From Actinomycetota bacterium (lineage in GTDB: Bacteria; Actinomycetota; Acidimicrobiia; Acidimicrobiales; Acidimicrobiaceae): a DNA stretch of 28,051 bases. Within the stretch, counting starts at the first letter, position 1. Each line of letters begins with the position of its first letter. The stretch covers positions 1-28,051 of the forward strand of contig DAHVOF010000026.1 of NCBI GenBank assembly GCA_027318945.1, written 5' to 3'. Both the position numbers and the translations under genes were made by a program. The notes under the pieces were generated by a model that saw nothing but the letters and a program-made list of their open reading frames with translations, made no database searches and was not told the origin of the DNA. This document shows positions 8,712-17,341 of the stretch, one piece after another.

Positions 8712-9809
8712 TTGAAGACTAAACTGCTAGGGCTTACCTTGATCTCCGCGCTTCTTATAAGCGCATGTGGATCAAGTTCATCGGCCAGCTCGACTGCAAC
8801 AACTGCGGCTTCTGGTTCAGCTGTCACAACAAGTGCGGCGGGCCAGCCCTCTACCGCTACTCAGCTCAATTTCAACGCGGACGGCACGCCCAATCTGAAG
8901 GGTCTGACGTTTGCGATCGGAAATGCAGCAGGTAGCGCCCATATTGGGGACACAAACGTATATGGCCTGGTTCAATTCTTGAAGAAGTGGGGAGCGAACG
9001 CCACGCAAACCAATGCTTCCAAGAACGCGCCAGAACTTGCTGTAGCCAGCGGTTCGTTGGACTCAGCATCAGGTCCTCTTCCGACTGAGGTCGATGCCGG
9101 CCTGGTCGTATTCGGACCAAACCAAGCTCGTTTGGACGACGTCCTTTTGGCCAAGAACAGTGTATCTACGCTGTCTGATCTTAAGGGTCAAAAGGTGGCG
9201 ATATGCTGTGACGCATCGCCTGACGGAGTTCTGTTGACTGCTGTTTTGCAGAAGGCAGGCCTGCAGGCATCTCAAGTCACCGTTTTGAAGACCGGAGCTA
9301 GCAGCGCTTCGCTGCACGCGCTCATCGCAGGTCAAGTTGACGCCGCATTCGTTCACTCGAACGCGGTGCCAACGGCAGGCAAGAATTTCCACGTCCTTGG
9401 AGTGGGTGCAACCATCCTGCCCCAGTACGCGGACAGTTTCATGGCTGCTGAAGCGTCGTGGATCAAGTCGCACCCAGCGATGGCGGAGGCTATTGATCTG
9501 GCATGGCTCGCGTCGGCAAATCTGTTCAATACGGACGAGGCTGCATGGGTAAAGAATGCCGCCGCGTACACGAACAACGCCGACACAACGGCTCAATACC
9601 AGGCCGCTTACACCGAGCTGCAGGGTATCCAAGGATGGCCGACCGATCAGTCAATCGTGACATCCTCGGTTATATCTTTCAACTTGAACATAGCCAAGCA
9701 GCAAAGTGCACTCAAGGGTCCTGGCCTGAGCCCAGCTTCACAGCTGATGGATCTCACGCCGTGGAATAGTGCATGGGCGCAGTTCAGTGCTCACGAAAGT
9801 GCGTACTAA
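8712..9809 (+). CDS. ABC transporter substrate-binding lipoprotein (NitT/TauT-like)
   Basis: The 365-residue protein starts with a lipoprotein signal peptide: Lys2 and Lys4, a hydrophobic core, and a lipobox ISAC with the acylated Cys at position 19. A Ser/Thr/Ala-rich linker follows to about residue 50. The mature domain resembles SsuA/TauA/THI5-type periplasmic binding proteins, with the typical LKGLTFAIG opening, a 'SDLKGQKVAI' strand and a 'LIAGQVDAAFVHSNA' segment. The TTG start is chosen because it directly follows the purine run GGGGGGAAG at 8703-8711 and gives a complete signal peptide. The next gene starts at the base after the stop. Family members bind nitrate, sulfonates, bicarbonate, riboflavin precursors or thiamine precursors; the ligand here is unknown. 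Confidence 0.85.
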   Translation: MKTKLLGLTLISALLISACGSSSSASSTATTAASGSAVTTSAAGQPSTATQLNFNADGTPNLKGLTFAIGNAAGSAHIGDTNVYGLVQFLKKWGANATQTNASKNAPELAVASGSLDSASGPLPTEVDAGLVVFGPNQARLDDVLLAKNSVSTLSDLKGQKVAICCDASPDGVLLTAVLQKAGLQASQVTVLKTGASSASLHALIAGQVDAAFVHSNAVPTAGKNFHVLGVGATILPQYADSFMAAEASWIKSHPAMAEAIDLAWLASANLFNTDEAAWVKNAAAYTNNADTTAQYQAAYTELQGIQGWPTDQSIVTSSVISFNLNIAKQQSALKGPGLSPASQLMDLTPWNSAWAQFSAHESAY

Positions 9810-10748
9810 GTGTCAGATAAGTTAAGCAATGGAGTCACGTCGAGTGTTTCCAATGGCACGGGCCTCTTGGGTGATACCCAAGAGGCTTCGGCCAATGTCA
9901 TCGGTTATTCAGAAAGTGGATCGATGGAAGCAGTAAGTCAAGCGGTCGAAGGTGAGCCGAAGGTGAAGGGCCTTTCGCAGGTTTCCAAGCAGCGAATAGC
10001 CCGCTGGATAGCTGTCGCGGTGGTGCTTGTTTTGTGGCAGATCTCACAGGTGTTCCTCAAGCCGATATTTATCTCCACTCCGACCTCGGTAATTAGTTCC
10101 TTCTATCATCTGATTGCTAGCGGTCGATTGCCAAAAGCTTTTGTGCAAAGCCTCTATGAGATGATTTTGGGCATTTTGATTGCCGCGATTGTGGGTGTCG
10201 GCGTAGGCCTTGCCATGGGTCGTGTTCGCCTGATAGAGCGAGCTCTTGAGCCGTTGGTTGCATTTGGAAATGCAACACCATCGATAGCCCTGCTTCCGGT
10301 AATGGAAGTCTGGTTTGGGCTCGGCACCGAGGCTCGAGTGGCTTTTATCATGGTGATTTGCATGTGGCCGATGCTCGTTAACACCTATGCCGGAGTGAAA
10401 GCAGTAAGGGGAAGCTACACAGATGTAGGCAAGGCGTTTGGTCTTAGTGGTTGGATGCAGACTTGGAAGATCTATTTGCCTGGGACGGTTCCGTTCATTT
10501 TCATTGGGATCCGAATTGCTCTCGCCGTTGGTGCAGTAGGAATGATCCTTGGAGGATCTGAGATAGGTGATACAGGACTCGGCGGCTTGAGTGAAACATT
10601 TGGAAGCTACAGCCAGACTGCTGATCTGATCGCGACCATAGTCACGACGACCGGTTTGGCGCTAGTTCTCTTCGCGCTTGCTCGGAGAATCCAGAGTTGG
10701 CGGTTCCCGTGGATAGCCGACACATCAGCAGGAAGGCGTACAGCATAA
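9810..10748 (+). CDS. ABC transporter permease (NitT/TauT-like), first
   Basis: The 312-residue protein has about six hydrophobic segments from residue 66 and the inner-membrane permease EAA-type loop near 'GKAFGLSGWMQTWKIYLPGTVPFIFIGI', which couples to the ATPase. The GTG at 9810 abuts the previous stop and gives a 65-residue hydrophilic, Ser-rich N-tail that is longer than usual. An ATG at 9924 would give a tail similar to that of the second permease. A strong hairpin (9862-9886) lies in the disputed stretch. The TAATG at its 3' end overlaps the ATPase start, indicating coupled translation. With the second permease it probably forms a heterodimeric channel. Confidence 0.85.
   Translation: MSDKLSNGVTSSVSNGTGLLGDTQEASANVIGYSESGSMEAVSQAVEGEPKVKGLSQVSKQRIARWIAVAVVLVLWQISQVFLKPIFISTPTSVISSFYHLIASGRLPKAFVQSLYEMILGILIAAIVGVGVGLAMGRVRLIERALEPLVAFGNATPSIALLPVMEVWFGLGTEARVAFIMVICMWPMLVNTYAGVKAVRGSYTDVGKAFGLSGWMQTWKIYLPGTVPFIFIGIRIALAVGAVGMILGGSEIGDTGLGGLSETFGSYSQTADLIATIVTTTGLALVLFALARRIQSWRFPWIADTSAGRRTA
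9862..9886 (+). promoter_or_regulatory. 10-bp perfect hairpin at the start of the permease gene
   Basis: GCCTCTTGGG (9862-9871) and CCCAAGAGGC (9877-9886) are exact reverse complements with a TGATA loop. There is no T-tract, so it is not a typical intrinsic terminator. Its position just after the binding-protein gene suggests a role as mRNA 3'-end stabiliser or processing site that favours expression of the binding protein over the permeases. This is inference. Confidence 0.55.
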
Positions 10749-11599
10749 TGAGTTACGAATCACAGTCCGATTCAAGAGTGGGAGGCTCTACTACATTGGA
10801 GCAGGGCACTTCCTCGTATTTCGGCAATTCAATTTTGGAAGTCAAAGGTATGTGCAAGACGTTCTTTACGAAAGAACGGACTGTTATTGCGCTTGATCAC
10901 GTAGATTTGGCTGTCAAGCAGGGGGAGTTTATTTCGTTGGTGGGGCCGAGCGGTTGCGGCAAGACCACTCTGCTTAGGATCATCGACGGTTTGGAGCAGG
11001 CCGATGCCGGTGAAAGAACCCTAGAAGGGCAGGCTCTGGACGGGATTTCTCAAGATATGGCCTATGTGTTCCAGGACATCAACCTCCTTCCCTGGCGATC
11101 GGTTCTTGACAACGCCGCTTTGGGCCTCGAAGCTCGTGGGATGAGCAAGCAGGAGCGCCAGAATCGGGCGATGGAAGTTCTCGAAATGGTGGGATTGGCG
11201 TCGTTCGCGGGATCGCCTCCTTACACACTCTCTGGAGGGATGCAGCAAAGGGTCGGCGTGGCAAGGGCTCTTGCAGTTCGACCGAAGGTACTGCTCATGG
11301 ATGAGCCGTTCGGGCAGTTGGATAACTTCACAAGAGAGGCGCTGCAAATAGAGATTGCCCACCTTTGGTCTCGGTTGGGAATGACAATAGTTTTCGTTAC
11401 CCACGACGTTGATGAGGCAATATTTCTTTCAGACAGGATTGCGCTTTTCCAGCCTGCCCCAGGCCGTATAACTGAAATCGTAGATGTTGATCTTCCTCGG
11501 CCCAGAACCGACTACGACGTCAGAGCGCATTCTAGGGCACTGGAGCTTCGTAGCCACATAATGGCTCACCTGCGCGCTGGCAAGGGGATGCCCGAATGA
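10748..11599 (+). CDS. ABC transporter ATP-binding protein (NitT/TauT-like)
   Basis: The 283-residue protein has all ABC ATPase motifs in order: Walker A GPSGCGKTTLL, Q-loop YVFQDINLLPW, signature LSGGMQQRVGVARALA, Walker B VLLMDEPFGQLD and the switch His in FVTHDVDEA. It energises import through the two permeases encoded on both sides. The ATG at 10748 overlaps the stop of the preceding gene (TAATG) and its own stop overlaps the next ATG (ATGA), so the three genes are translationally coupled. The open frame extends to a GTG at 10697 inside the permease gene, but the coupled ATG is the better start. About 35 extra residues precede the usual N-terminal strand. Confidence 0.92.
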   Translation: MSYESQSDSRVGGSTTLEQGTSSYFGNSILEVKGMCKTFFTKERTVIALDHVDLAVKQGEFISLVGPSGCGKTTLLRIIDGLEQADAGERTLEGQALDGISQDMAYVFQDINLLPWRSVLDNAALGLEARGMSKQERQNRAMEVLEMVGLASFAGSPPYTLSGGMQQRVGVARALAVRPKVLLMDEPFGQLDNFTREALQIEIAHLWSRLGMTIVFVTHDVDEAIFLSDRIALFQPAPGRITEIVDVDLPRPRTDYDVRAHSRALELRSHIMAHLRAGKGMPE

Positions 11600-12432
11600 G
11601 TGTCAAGGTAGCTGACATTGGTGTCGACGAGGAGCTCGCAAGTCGCATGCCTAAGCCACCCAAACCAGGGTTGGCGCAGCGCGGGTGGATGATTGTTGTG
11701 GCGCCGTTAGCGGTGGTGGCGATCGTCGCTGGAGCCTGGGAGGTTGCCTCACATTTCGTAAGCGCAGTATTGATACCGCCTCCTCAGCGAGTTGTGCACG
11801 ACTTCGGGACACTTTTTGCAAGAGGGACGGCACAAGGGGCGCTTGCTATATCTATACGCGAGTTGTACATCGGCTTATTCATCGGCCTTGTTTCAGGAAT
11901 TCTTCTCGGGATGCTAATCGGTCGGTATTCAATGGCCGAGGGAATTCTTGGCCCATTCATTAATGCTGCGAATGCGACGCCCCTGAATATTCTGATCCCT
12001 CTATTGATTGTTTGGGTTGGTATTTCGTCGAAAGCCAGAATCCTTTTCGTCGTTCTGATCACCTTTTTCCCGGTTCTTTTAAATACCGCCGGAGGGCTCA
12101 GAAACGTGAGTCGAGGGTATGTAGAAGTCGGTAAAACGATGGGGCTTAGTGAGCGCCAGCTGCTTCGCAAGATCATACTTCCTGCATCGGTACCCTATAT
12201 TCTTGCCGGCGTTCGTATTGGCGTTGCGCTTGCGGTCATTGGGATGATTGTGGGCGAGATGGAAGTTAGCAATGTAGGTCTTGGATACATGCTCAACTTC
12301 TATGGCCAAGGGTTCCAGACCGGGAAGCTACTTGCGCTTGTTTTCCTCTCTTCTTTAATTGGCGTATTCAATGTGACAGTTGTTCGTCTTGTTCAGAGGC
12401 GATTCTTCAGGTGGACTGTGGCTGCGCGCTAG
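11596..12432 (+). CDS. ABC transporter permease (NitT/TauT-like), second
   Basis: The 278-residue protein has a hydrophilic 34-residue tail, about six membrane helices and the coupling loop 'GKTMGLSERQLLRKIILPASVPYIL'. It is homologous to but clearly different from the permease two genes upstream, so the importer likely has two distinct permease subunits and one ATPase. It starts in an ATGA overlap with the ATPase gene and is the last gene of the operon, being followed by a terminator about 40 bases downstream. Confidence 0.9.
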   Translation: MSVKVADIGVDEELASRMPKPPKPGLAQRGWMIVVAPLAVVAIVAGAWEVASHFVSAVLIPPPQRVVHDFGTLFARGTAQGALAISIRELYIGLFIGLVSGILLGMLIGRYSMAEGILGPFINAANATPLNILIPLLIVWVGISSKARILFVVLITFFPVLLNTAGGLRNVSRGYVEVGKTMGLSERQLLRKIILPASVPYILAGVRIGVALAVIGMIVGEMEVSNVGLGYMLNFYGQGFQTGKLLALVFLSSLIGVFNVTVVRLVQRRFFRWTVAAR

Positions 12433-12472
12433 GAGCGCAAAGGTCATTACGTGGTTTTTCGGTTGTTGCATT

Positions 12473-12517
12473 CAGGGGCGGGTCCACTTGGGGACGCCCC
12501 TGTTTTGCTTTGCTTTT
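12473..12517 (+). terminator. intrinsic terminator of the ABC importer operon
   Basis: CAGGGGCG (12473-12480) and CGCCCCTG (12495-12502) form a perfect 8-bp G+C-rich stem with a 14-base loop, followed by a T-rich tract (TTTTGCTTTGCTTTTT). It lies 40 bases after the last permease stop. Confidence 0.85.
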
Positions 12518-12969
12518 TCCATTCGAACAATGGTTCTATCGCAGTTTGTTCTTGGCCGAGTGCTAAGGTTTAGTGGCTGGGCGAAGGCCTGGCGAGGTAG
12601 TGAGGTTTGGTCTACTGCCACTCGAATTATCTGGACCGGCATTGTATGAAGTGTGAGTTGATTTGCCGGTGATTGCGGTTGTGGCTTATTGTAGTTGCGT
12701 CTTCTATGACTGTGTAGCGGTACGGGATGCTGCTGACTGCAGGAGTTCCCGGGAAGCAACCGGTCGAGAAGTTGAAATAGCGTGTTTTAAGATTTCTGAA
12801 AGTGATGGGTGCTGCGGCTGTGGCTTTTTGGATCGTTCTCAACTTTCGACTAAGGGGCTGTTCGAGTGTTGGGCGATCTTAGAAGGGCTATTTGCAGGAA
12901 TTATCCCAATGTTGAACAGGTCCATCTCTTTCTTCACCCGATGTGTTTTGATCATTACTGGAGGAACGC
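12518..12969. other. gap of about 450 bases before the sdh operon
   Basis: The plus-strand open frame at 12663-13145 overlaps the sdhC gene out of frame, is unusually Cys-rich and has no recognisable motif, so I treat it as non-coding. The region should contain the sdh promoter; I could not pick out a convincing -35/-10 pair. No RNA gene was recognised. Confidence 0.45.
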
Positions 12970-13797
12970 TTGAGTACGCAAGAGGGAGTCAGACCGGCGC
13001 CTGTGCCGCTTGTATTGGGGGGAGCGCGAGGTGGCCCCAAGGTTCGAACGCTGCGCAGGGACAGTTGGAAGAAGTCGCCACTAATAACCCAGGGTTACCT
13101 GATCCTATTCGTCGTGTATGCGACGTGGGCTGCATTCCAAAATAGCAATTACTATGTGGGGGCCGGGTCTCATCGTGACCTTATCTCTCCGTTCTATTCT
13201 CCCTGTATCGGTGCGAGTTGCGTGCCGGGTAGCCATGGGAGCTTCTACCTGCATTGGTGGACTTATTCTCCTGCGCTTGTGATTCTGATAGTGCCCTTGG
13301 GATTCCGGATCACGTGCTATTACTACAGGAAGGCGTACTACCGTTCGTTCTGGCACTCGCCCCAGGCTTGCGGAGTGGCAGATGGCCACAAGAAATACAC
13401 CGGCGAGACCAGATTTCCTCTGATTATCCAAAATATCCACCGGTACTTTTTCTTTCTGGGAGTGCTGCTGAACATAATGCTTACCGCAGATGCTGTAATG
13501 GCTTTCAGAATGCCGGGCGAGGGCATAGGTTTTAGCGTGGGCACCTTGGTCCTGTGCCTGAATGCAGCGCTCCTGTGGATGTACTCTATTTCTTGCCATG
13601 CATGCCGTCACTTGTGTGGTGGCCACGTGAATGAGTTCTCGAAGCATCCTGTGAGGCACGGGTTATGGAAGATCATCACCCCGCTGAATGCGAAACACAT
13701 GCAGCTCGCTTGGGTGAGTCTTACATTTGTAGCCCTCACCGACCTGTATGTCCGACTTGTGGCCAGTGGAGTCATCACTGACCCGAAGATCTTCTAA
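12970..13797 (+). CDS. sdhC: succinate dehydrogenase membrane anchor (Sdh1-type, five helices)
   Basis: The 275-residue protein has five predicted membrane helices (about 41-57, 97-118, 153-175, 188-208, 244-266). Conserved histidines include H95 in LHWWTYSP, H157 in NIHRYFFFLG, H210/H214/H219 in SCHACRHLCGGH, and H243, which are candidates for ligating b-type heme. This single-subunit anchor resembles the one of mycobacterial Sdh1 (Rv0249c type). It passes electrons between the flavoprotein/iron-sulfur subunits and the quinone pool. The TTG start is supported by GGAGGAA at 12960-12966 with 5-base spacing from GGAGG. It is followed by sdhA after 10 bases. The adjacency of the flavoprotein and iron-sulfur genes makes the role firm. 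Confidence 0.85.
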   Translation: MSTQEGVRPAPVPLVLGGARGGPKVRTLRRDSWKKSPLITQGYLILFVVYATWAAFQNSNYYVGAGSHRDLISPFYSPCIGASCVPGSHGSFYLHWWTYSPALVILIVPLGFRITCYYYRKAYYRSFWHSPQACGVADGHKKYTGETRFPLIIQNIHRYFFFLGVLLNIMLTADAVMAFRMPGEGIGFSVGTLVLCLNAALLWMYSISCHACRHLCGGHVNEFSKHPVRHGLWKIITPLNAKHMQLAWVSLTFVALTDLYVRLVASGVITDPKIF

Positions 13798-13807
13798 AGG
13801 GCTGACC

Positions 13808-15613
13808 ATGGCAGATTTTGAAGCAATTGAATTTGATGTCGTAGTCATTGGAGCTGGCGGTGCTGGGCTTCGGGCGGCTATTGAAGCCAAGCAGCGAGGT
13901 CTGAGGGCGGCAATCGTATGTAAGTCTTTGCTCGGCAAAGCCCACACGGTTATGGCAGAAGGTGGCGCTGCGGCGGCTATGGGGAACGTATGGTCTGAGG
14001 ACAACTGGAAGGTTCACTTCAGAGATACGATCCGGGGCGGGAAGATGTTGGGTAACTGGCGCATGGCCCAGCTACATGCCCAGGAATCACCCGATAGAAT
14101 TCACGAGCTTGAAGCGTGGGGAGCGCTTTTCGACCGTACCAAAGATGGGAAGATCCACCAGCGTGACTTTGGCGGACACCGCTACGCAAGACTTGCCCAT
14201 GTCGGTGACAGGACTGGTCTAGAGCTCATCCGCACGCTCCAGCAAAGAGCGGTGGCGCTTGATACGGAAGTATTCATGGAGACGAAGATTCTACGGCTCT
14301 TGAAAAACTCCTCAGGCGAAGTGAGCGCAGCCGTCGGATATCAGCGCCCAACCGGGAAGATCGTTGTATTCAAGGCTAAGTCATTTGTTCTAGCAACGGG
14401 TGGTATCGGCCGCTCCTGGAAATACTCGACAAACTCGTGGGAGTCGACAGGCGACGGGCATGCTCTGGCGCTTTGGGCAGGAGCTGATTTGATTGACATG
14501 GAGTGCATGCAGTTCCATCCCACCGGAATGGTTTGGCCACTTTCCGTCAGGGGGTTGCTCGTAACGGAGGGCGTCCGTGGCGATGGAGGCGTCCTTCGAA
14601 ACTCTGAAGGAAAGCGGTTCATGTTCGATTACATCCCGCAGATCTTCGCGGCTGAGACGGCTGACAACGAGGATGAGGCAGATCGCTGGTACGACGACCA
14701 TATCAACAATAGGCGGCCTCCTGAACTCCTTCCGAGAGATGAGGTGGCTCGTTCTATAAATGCTGAGGTCAAGGCCGGTAGAGGAACTCCGCACGGAGGC
14801 GTTTATCTAGACATTGCAACCAGAAGGTCGGCTGACTTTATCCAGCGCCAGCTGCCGTCGATGTATCACCAGTTCAAGGAACTTGCTGGTGTGGACATTA
14901 CGGCGGAGGCAATGGAAGTCGGTCCAACTTGCCATTACATAATGGGCGGGATAAGAGTTGATGCTGATACCGCTGCCTCCACTGTCCCGGGCCTGTTTGC
15001 GGCCGGAGAGGTAGCGGGAGGTCTTCACGGAGCAAACCGGCTTGGTGGTAATTCGCTTTCAGACCTTTTGGTATTTGGGCGCAGAGCAGGAATCGGGGCG
15101 TCTGATTATGCAGAGGGAAGGACCAGCGGCACTGACGTGGATAGTGCGGAGATTGAGTCGGTGATTGCTGAGGCTCAAGCTCCACTAACCAGGGAGACCG
15201 GGGAGAATCCCTACGATCTGCAAAGAGATCTCCAGGACACTATGCAGAATCTCGTCGGAATAATTAGAACTGGGTCGGAGCTCGTTGAGGCGTTGGACTC
15301 GATCAATTCGTTGAAGGAAAGGGTGAAGACCGTGGCGGTAAACCGCGGTCCTTCTTATAACCCTGGATGGAATTTAGCTACCGACCTTCCCTCGATGCTC
15401 TCAGTTTGCACGATGGTTACTATGGGTGCAATTGAGCGCAAGGAGAGCCGAGGCGGTCATACACGCGACGACTACCCGAAAGCAGATGCGGAGTTGGGGA
15501 AGATCAATTTTGTACAGCGTCTGAACGATTCAGGTGAGGTGCTGATTTCACCTGAATCGTTGCCTGAGATGCCAGATGACCTTAAAGCCTTACTTGAGGA
15601 AGGGGCACACTGA
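13808..15613 (+). CDS. sdhA: succinate dehydrogenase/fumarate reductase flavoprotein subunit
   Basis: The 601-residue protein starts with the dinucleotide-binding motif VVVIGAGGAGLRAA (residues 11-24). H46 in KAHTVMAEGG sits at the position of the histidine that covalently holds FAD. The substrate-site segment MQFHPTGMVWP and later HYIMGGI and GLHGANRLGGNSL are typical of the family. It oxidises succinate to fumarate at the cytoplasmic face. The start ATG at 13808 follows AAAGGG with 6-base spacing; in-frame upstream codons reach into sdhC and are not needed. Its stop overlaps the sdhB start (TGATG). Confidence 0.95.
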   Translation: MADFEAIEFDVVVIGAGGAGLRAAIEAKQRGLRAAIVCKSLLGKAHTVMAEGGAAAAMGNVWSEDNWKVHFRDTIRGGKMLGNWRMAQLHAQESPDRIHELEAWGALFDRTKDGKIHQRDFGGHRYARLAHVGDRTGLELIRTLQQRAVALDTEVFMETKILRLLKNSSGEVSAAVGYQRPTGKIVVFKAKSFVLATGGIGRSWKYSTNSWESTGDGHALALWAGADLIDMECMQFHPTGMVWPLSVRGLLVTEGVRGDGGVLRNSEGKRFMFDYIPQIFAAETADNEDEADRWYDDHINNRRPPELLPRDEVARSINAEVKAGRGTPHGGVYLDIATRRSADFIQRQLPSMYHQFKELAGVDITAEAMEVGPTCHYIMGGIRVDADTAASTVPGLFAAGEVAGGLHGANRLGGNSLSDLLVFGRRAGIGASDYAEGRTSGTDVDSAEIESVIAEAQAPLTRETGENPYDLQRDLQDTMQNLVGIIRTGSELVEALDSINSLKERVKTVAVNRGPSYNPGWNLATDLPSMLSVCTMVTMGAIERKESRGGHTRDDYPKADAELGKINFVQRLNDSGEVLISPESLPEMPDDLKALLEEGAH

Positions 15614-16422
15614 TGGCCAAAGTCATAATGCGGATATGGCGCGGTGATGCGGATGGTGGCGAATTTCAGGATTTTCCGACAGAAGTATCGGAAGGTGAAG
15701 TGGTTCTGGATGTGGTGCACCGAATTCAGGCTGAAGCTGCGCCGGATTTAGCCTGTAGATGGAACTGCAAGGCAGGTAAGTGTGGATCGTGCTCTGCGGA
15801 AATCAACGGGCTTCCTCACCTCATGTGCATGACGAGGATGGACACTATTCCAACAGAGGAACCGGTTGTCATCACTCCGATGAAGACGTTTCCAATCATT
15901 CGCGATCTTGTGACTGACGTTTCATTCAATTACGAGATGGCACGCCGATTGCCGCCGTTCGCCCCCAAGGACCCTGGTCCTGATGGTACTTATCGGATGC
16001 AACAGGTTGACGTTGACAGGGGTCAAGAGTTTCGCAAGTGCATTGAGTGCTTTATGTGTCAGAACATTTGCCACGTTATTCGCGATCATGAGGAGAACAA
16101 GGCACACTACGCGGGTCCTCGACTATTTATTAGGTATATGGAGCTGGAGTCCCATCCACTCGACACCAATGATAGGCGTGAACTGCTGCGCCAAGAGATG
16201 GGCCTTGGGTATTGCAATATAACGAAGTGTTGTACCGAGGTATGTCCAGAGCACATCAAGATTACAGACAATGCCATCATCCCTCTAAAAGAGCGCGTGG
16301 TGGACTCGTCTTACGATCCAGTAGCTTGGCTCGGAAGGAAGATCTTGCGAAGGACCAAGAAAACTGCCGACGAGGCGGCAGCCTACAGGAGAGATCCTCA
16401 ACGTGCAAAGGCCGGGAAGTAG
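15613..16422 (+). CDS. sdhB: succinate dehydrogenase/fumarate reductase iron-sulfur subunit
   Basis: The 269-residue protein carries a plant-ferredoxin-type [2Fe-2S] site (C52, C57, C60 and C72) in the N-terminal domain. The C-terminal domain has C143-x2-C146-x2-C149-x3-C153 and a second set at C201, C206, C207 and C211, as expected for the [4Fe-4S] and [3Fe-4S] clusters. It relays electrons from the flavin to the membrane anchor. It is translationally coupled to sdhA. About 20 extra C-terminal residues are basic. A bidirectional terminator follows 36 bases after the stop. Confidence 0.95.
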   Translation: MAKVIMRIWRGDADGGEFQDFPTEVSEGEVVLDVVHRIQAEAAPDLACRWNCKAGKCGSCSAEINGLPHLMCMTRMDTIPTEEPVVITPMKTFPIIRDLVTDVSFNYEMARRLPPFAPKDPGPDGTYRMQQVDVDRGQEFRKCIECFMCQNICHVIRDHEENKAHYAGPRLFIRYMELESHPLDTNDRRELLRQEMGLGYCNITKCCTEVCPEHIKITDNAIIPLKERVVDSSYDPVAWLGRKILRRTKKTADEAAAYRRDPQRAKAGK

Positions 16423-16458
16423 CGACGCCTATACGAAGGCGTTCATTCGAGAGTGAAA

Positions 16459-16492
16459 AATAGAGTTCCCGGGAGAAACCGGGAACTCTATT
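16459..16492. terminator. bidirectional terminator between sdhB and the pyrimidine reductase gene
   Basis: A perfect 14-bp stem (16459-16472 with 16479-16492) encloses the loop GAGAAA. Read on the minus strand the stem is followed by TTTTTCAC, a good T-tract. Read on the plus strand it is followed by a weaker ATTATCT. The right arm overlaps the stop codon of the minus-strand gene. Confidence 0.85.
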
Positions 16493-17204
16493 ATCTCGCA
16501 ATCATGTACCTGCAAAATAGGTAGCCGTCCACTTCGAAAGAGGATTCCAAGTGCATCTCTATGGGTGTCGAGCTGCCGATATTGGTGAATCCCGTTGGCG
16601 TCCCATTACCGATTCGCGGTGAAATCGTGAGGCAGATTTCATCCACGAGCTCTGCGATCAACAGTTGGGACACTAGTTTAGGCCCTCCTTCGCAGAGTAG
16701 CGTGGTGATCCCCTGCGATCGCAGATATGAAAAGAGCTGAGGGAAATCAATAGATCGGTTGCCGAACGCAACAAACCTTGCACGATGTGAGAGACGCTCG
16801 ATTTTAGAGGGATATGCTTCAAATGTCGCGTTGCTTGTCGCAATGAGTGGCGGAGATTCTTCGTTAAAGATCTTGTGACTATCCTCAATATTGAGCGAAT
16901 TTGTCGCTACCACGAGAAGTGGGGCTTTCGGCGAATGCGGCTCTGGGATGGGTGACGCGTATTTCTCTGCTTGAGCAGTCAATGCTCCGACAAGTATCGC
17001 GTCTGAAATCGAGCGAAGGAATCTAAAAACCGTCTTGTCGGGTGGCCCGGAGACGCCAAAACTGCGCCCTTCCATCTGTATCACGCCATTCACCGTGGTC
17101 GCAAAGTTCGCCCTGATCCATGGTCTTTGCTGAGGGATCGTTTTTGGGCGAGGATATGCCAGCTGCAATTCGGAGCGATCCAAGAGATTTGTAGTCATGT
17201 CCAA
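16491..17204 (-). CDS. RibD C-terminal/dihydrofolate-reductase-like pyrimidine reductase family protein
   Basis: The 237-residue protein matches actinobacterial proteins with the RibD C-terminal fold. RPWIRANFATTVNGVIQMEGRS and SGPPDKTVFRFLRSISDAILVGALTAQAE form the NADPH/substrate core, and LLCEGGPKLVSQLL near residue 180 is the conserved glycine-rich segment. Such enzymes reduce pyrimidine or pterin substrates, but this subgroup has no settled reaction and the deaminase domain of RibD is absent. The TTG at 17204 has AGGAGC 11 bases upstream; the ATG at 17198 is the alternative. The gene converges on sdhB and shares its terminator. Confidence 0.8.
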   Translation of the reverse strand: MDMTTNLLDRSELQLAYPRPKTIPQQRPWIRANFATTVNGVIQMEGRSFGVSGPPDKTVFRFLRSISDAILVGALTAQAEKYASPIPEPHSPKAPLLVVATNSLNIEDSHKIFNEESPPLIATSNATFEAYPSKIERLSHRARFVAFGNRSIDFPQLFSYLRSQGITTLLCEGGPKLVSQLLIAELVDEICLTISPRIGNGTPTGFTNIGSSTPIEMHLESSFEVDGYLFCRYMIAR

Positions 17205-17341
17205 AGTCTAAAATGCTCCTAAAATTGATTTGCGATCTTGCAGTTTGATGTTGCGTTTGCGACTCAATTGTCGACTTGGAAAATCTCGATCTTCTTCGTT
17301 GCGTTACACTGTTCAAGTCACCTAGGGAGGTGAGCTGCTAC

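Noticed and set aside
9069..9632. Minus-strand open frame of 187 residues
   Set aside because: It is antisense to the substrate-binding lipoprotein gene and has no recognisable motif.
12663..13145. Plus-strand open frame of 160 residues before sdhC
   Set aside because: It overlaps sdhC out of frame, is unusually Cys-rich and lacks motifs; sdhC has a strong ribosome site inside it.
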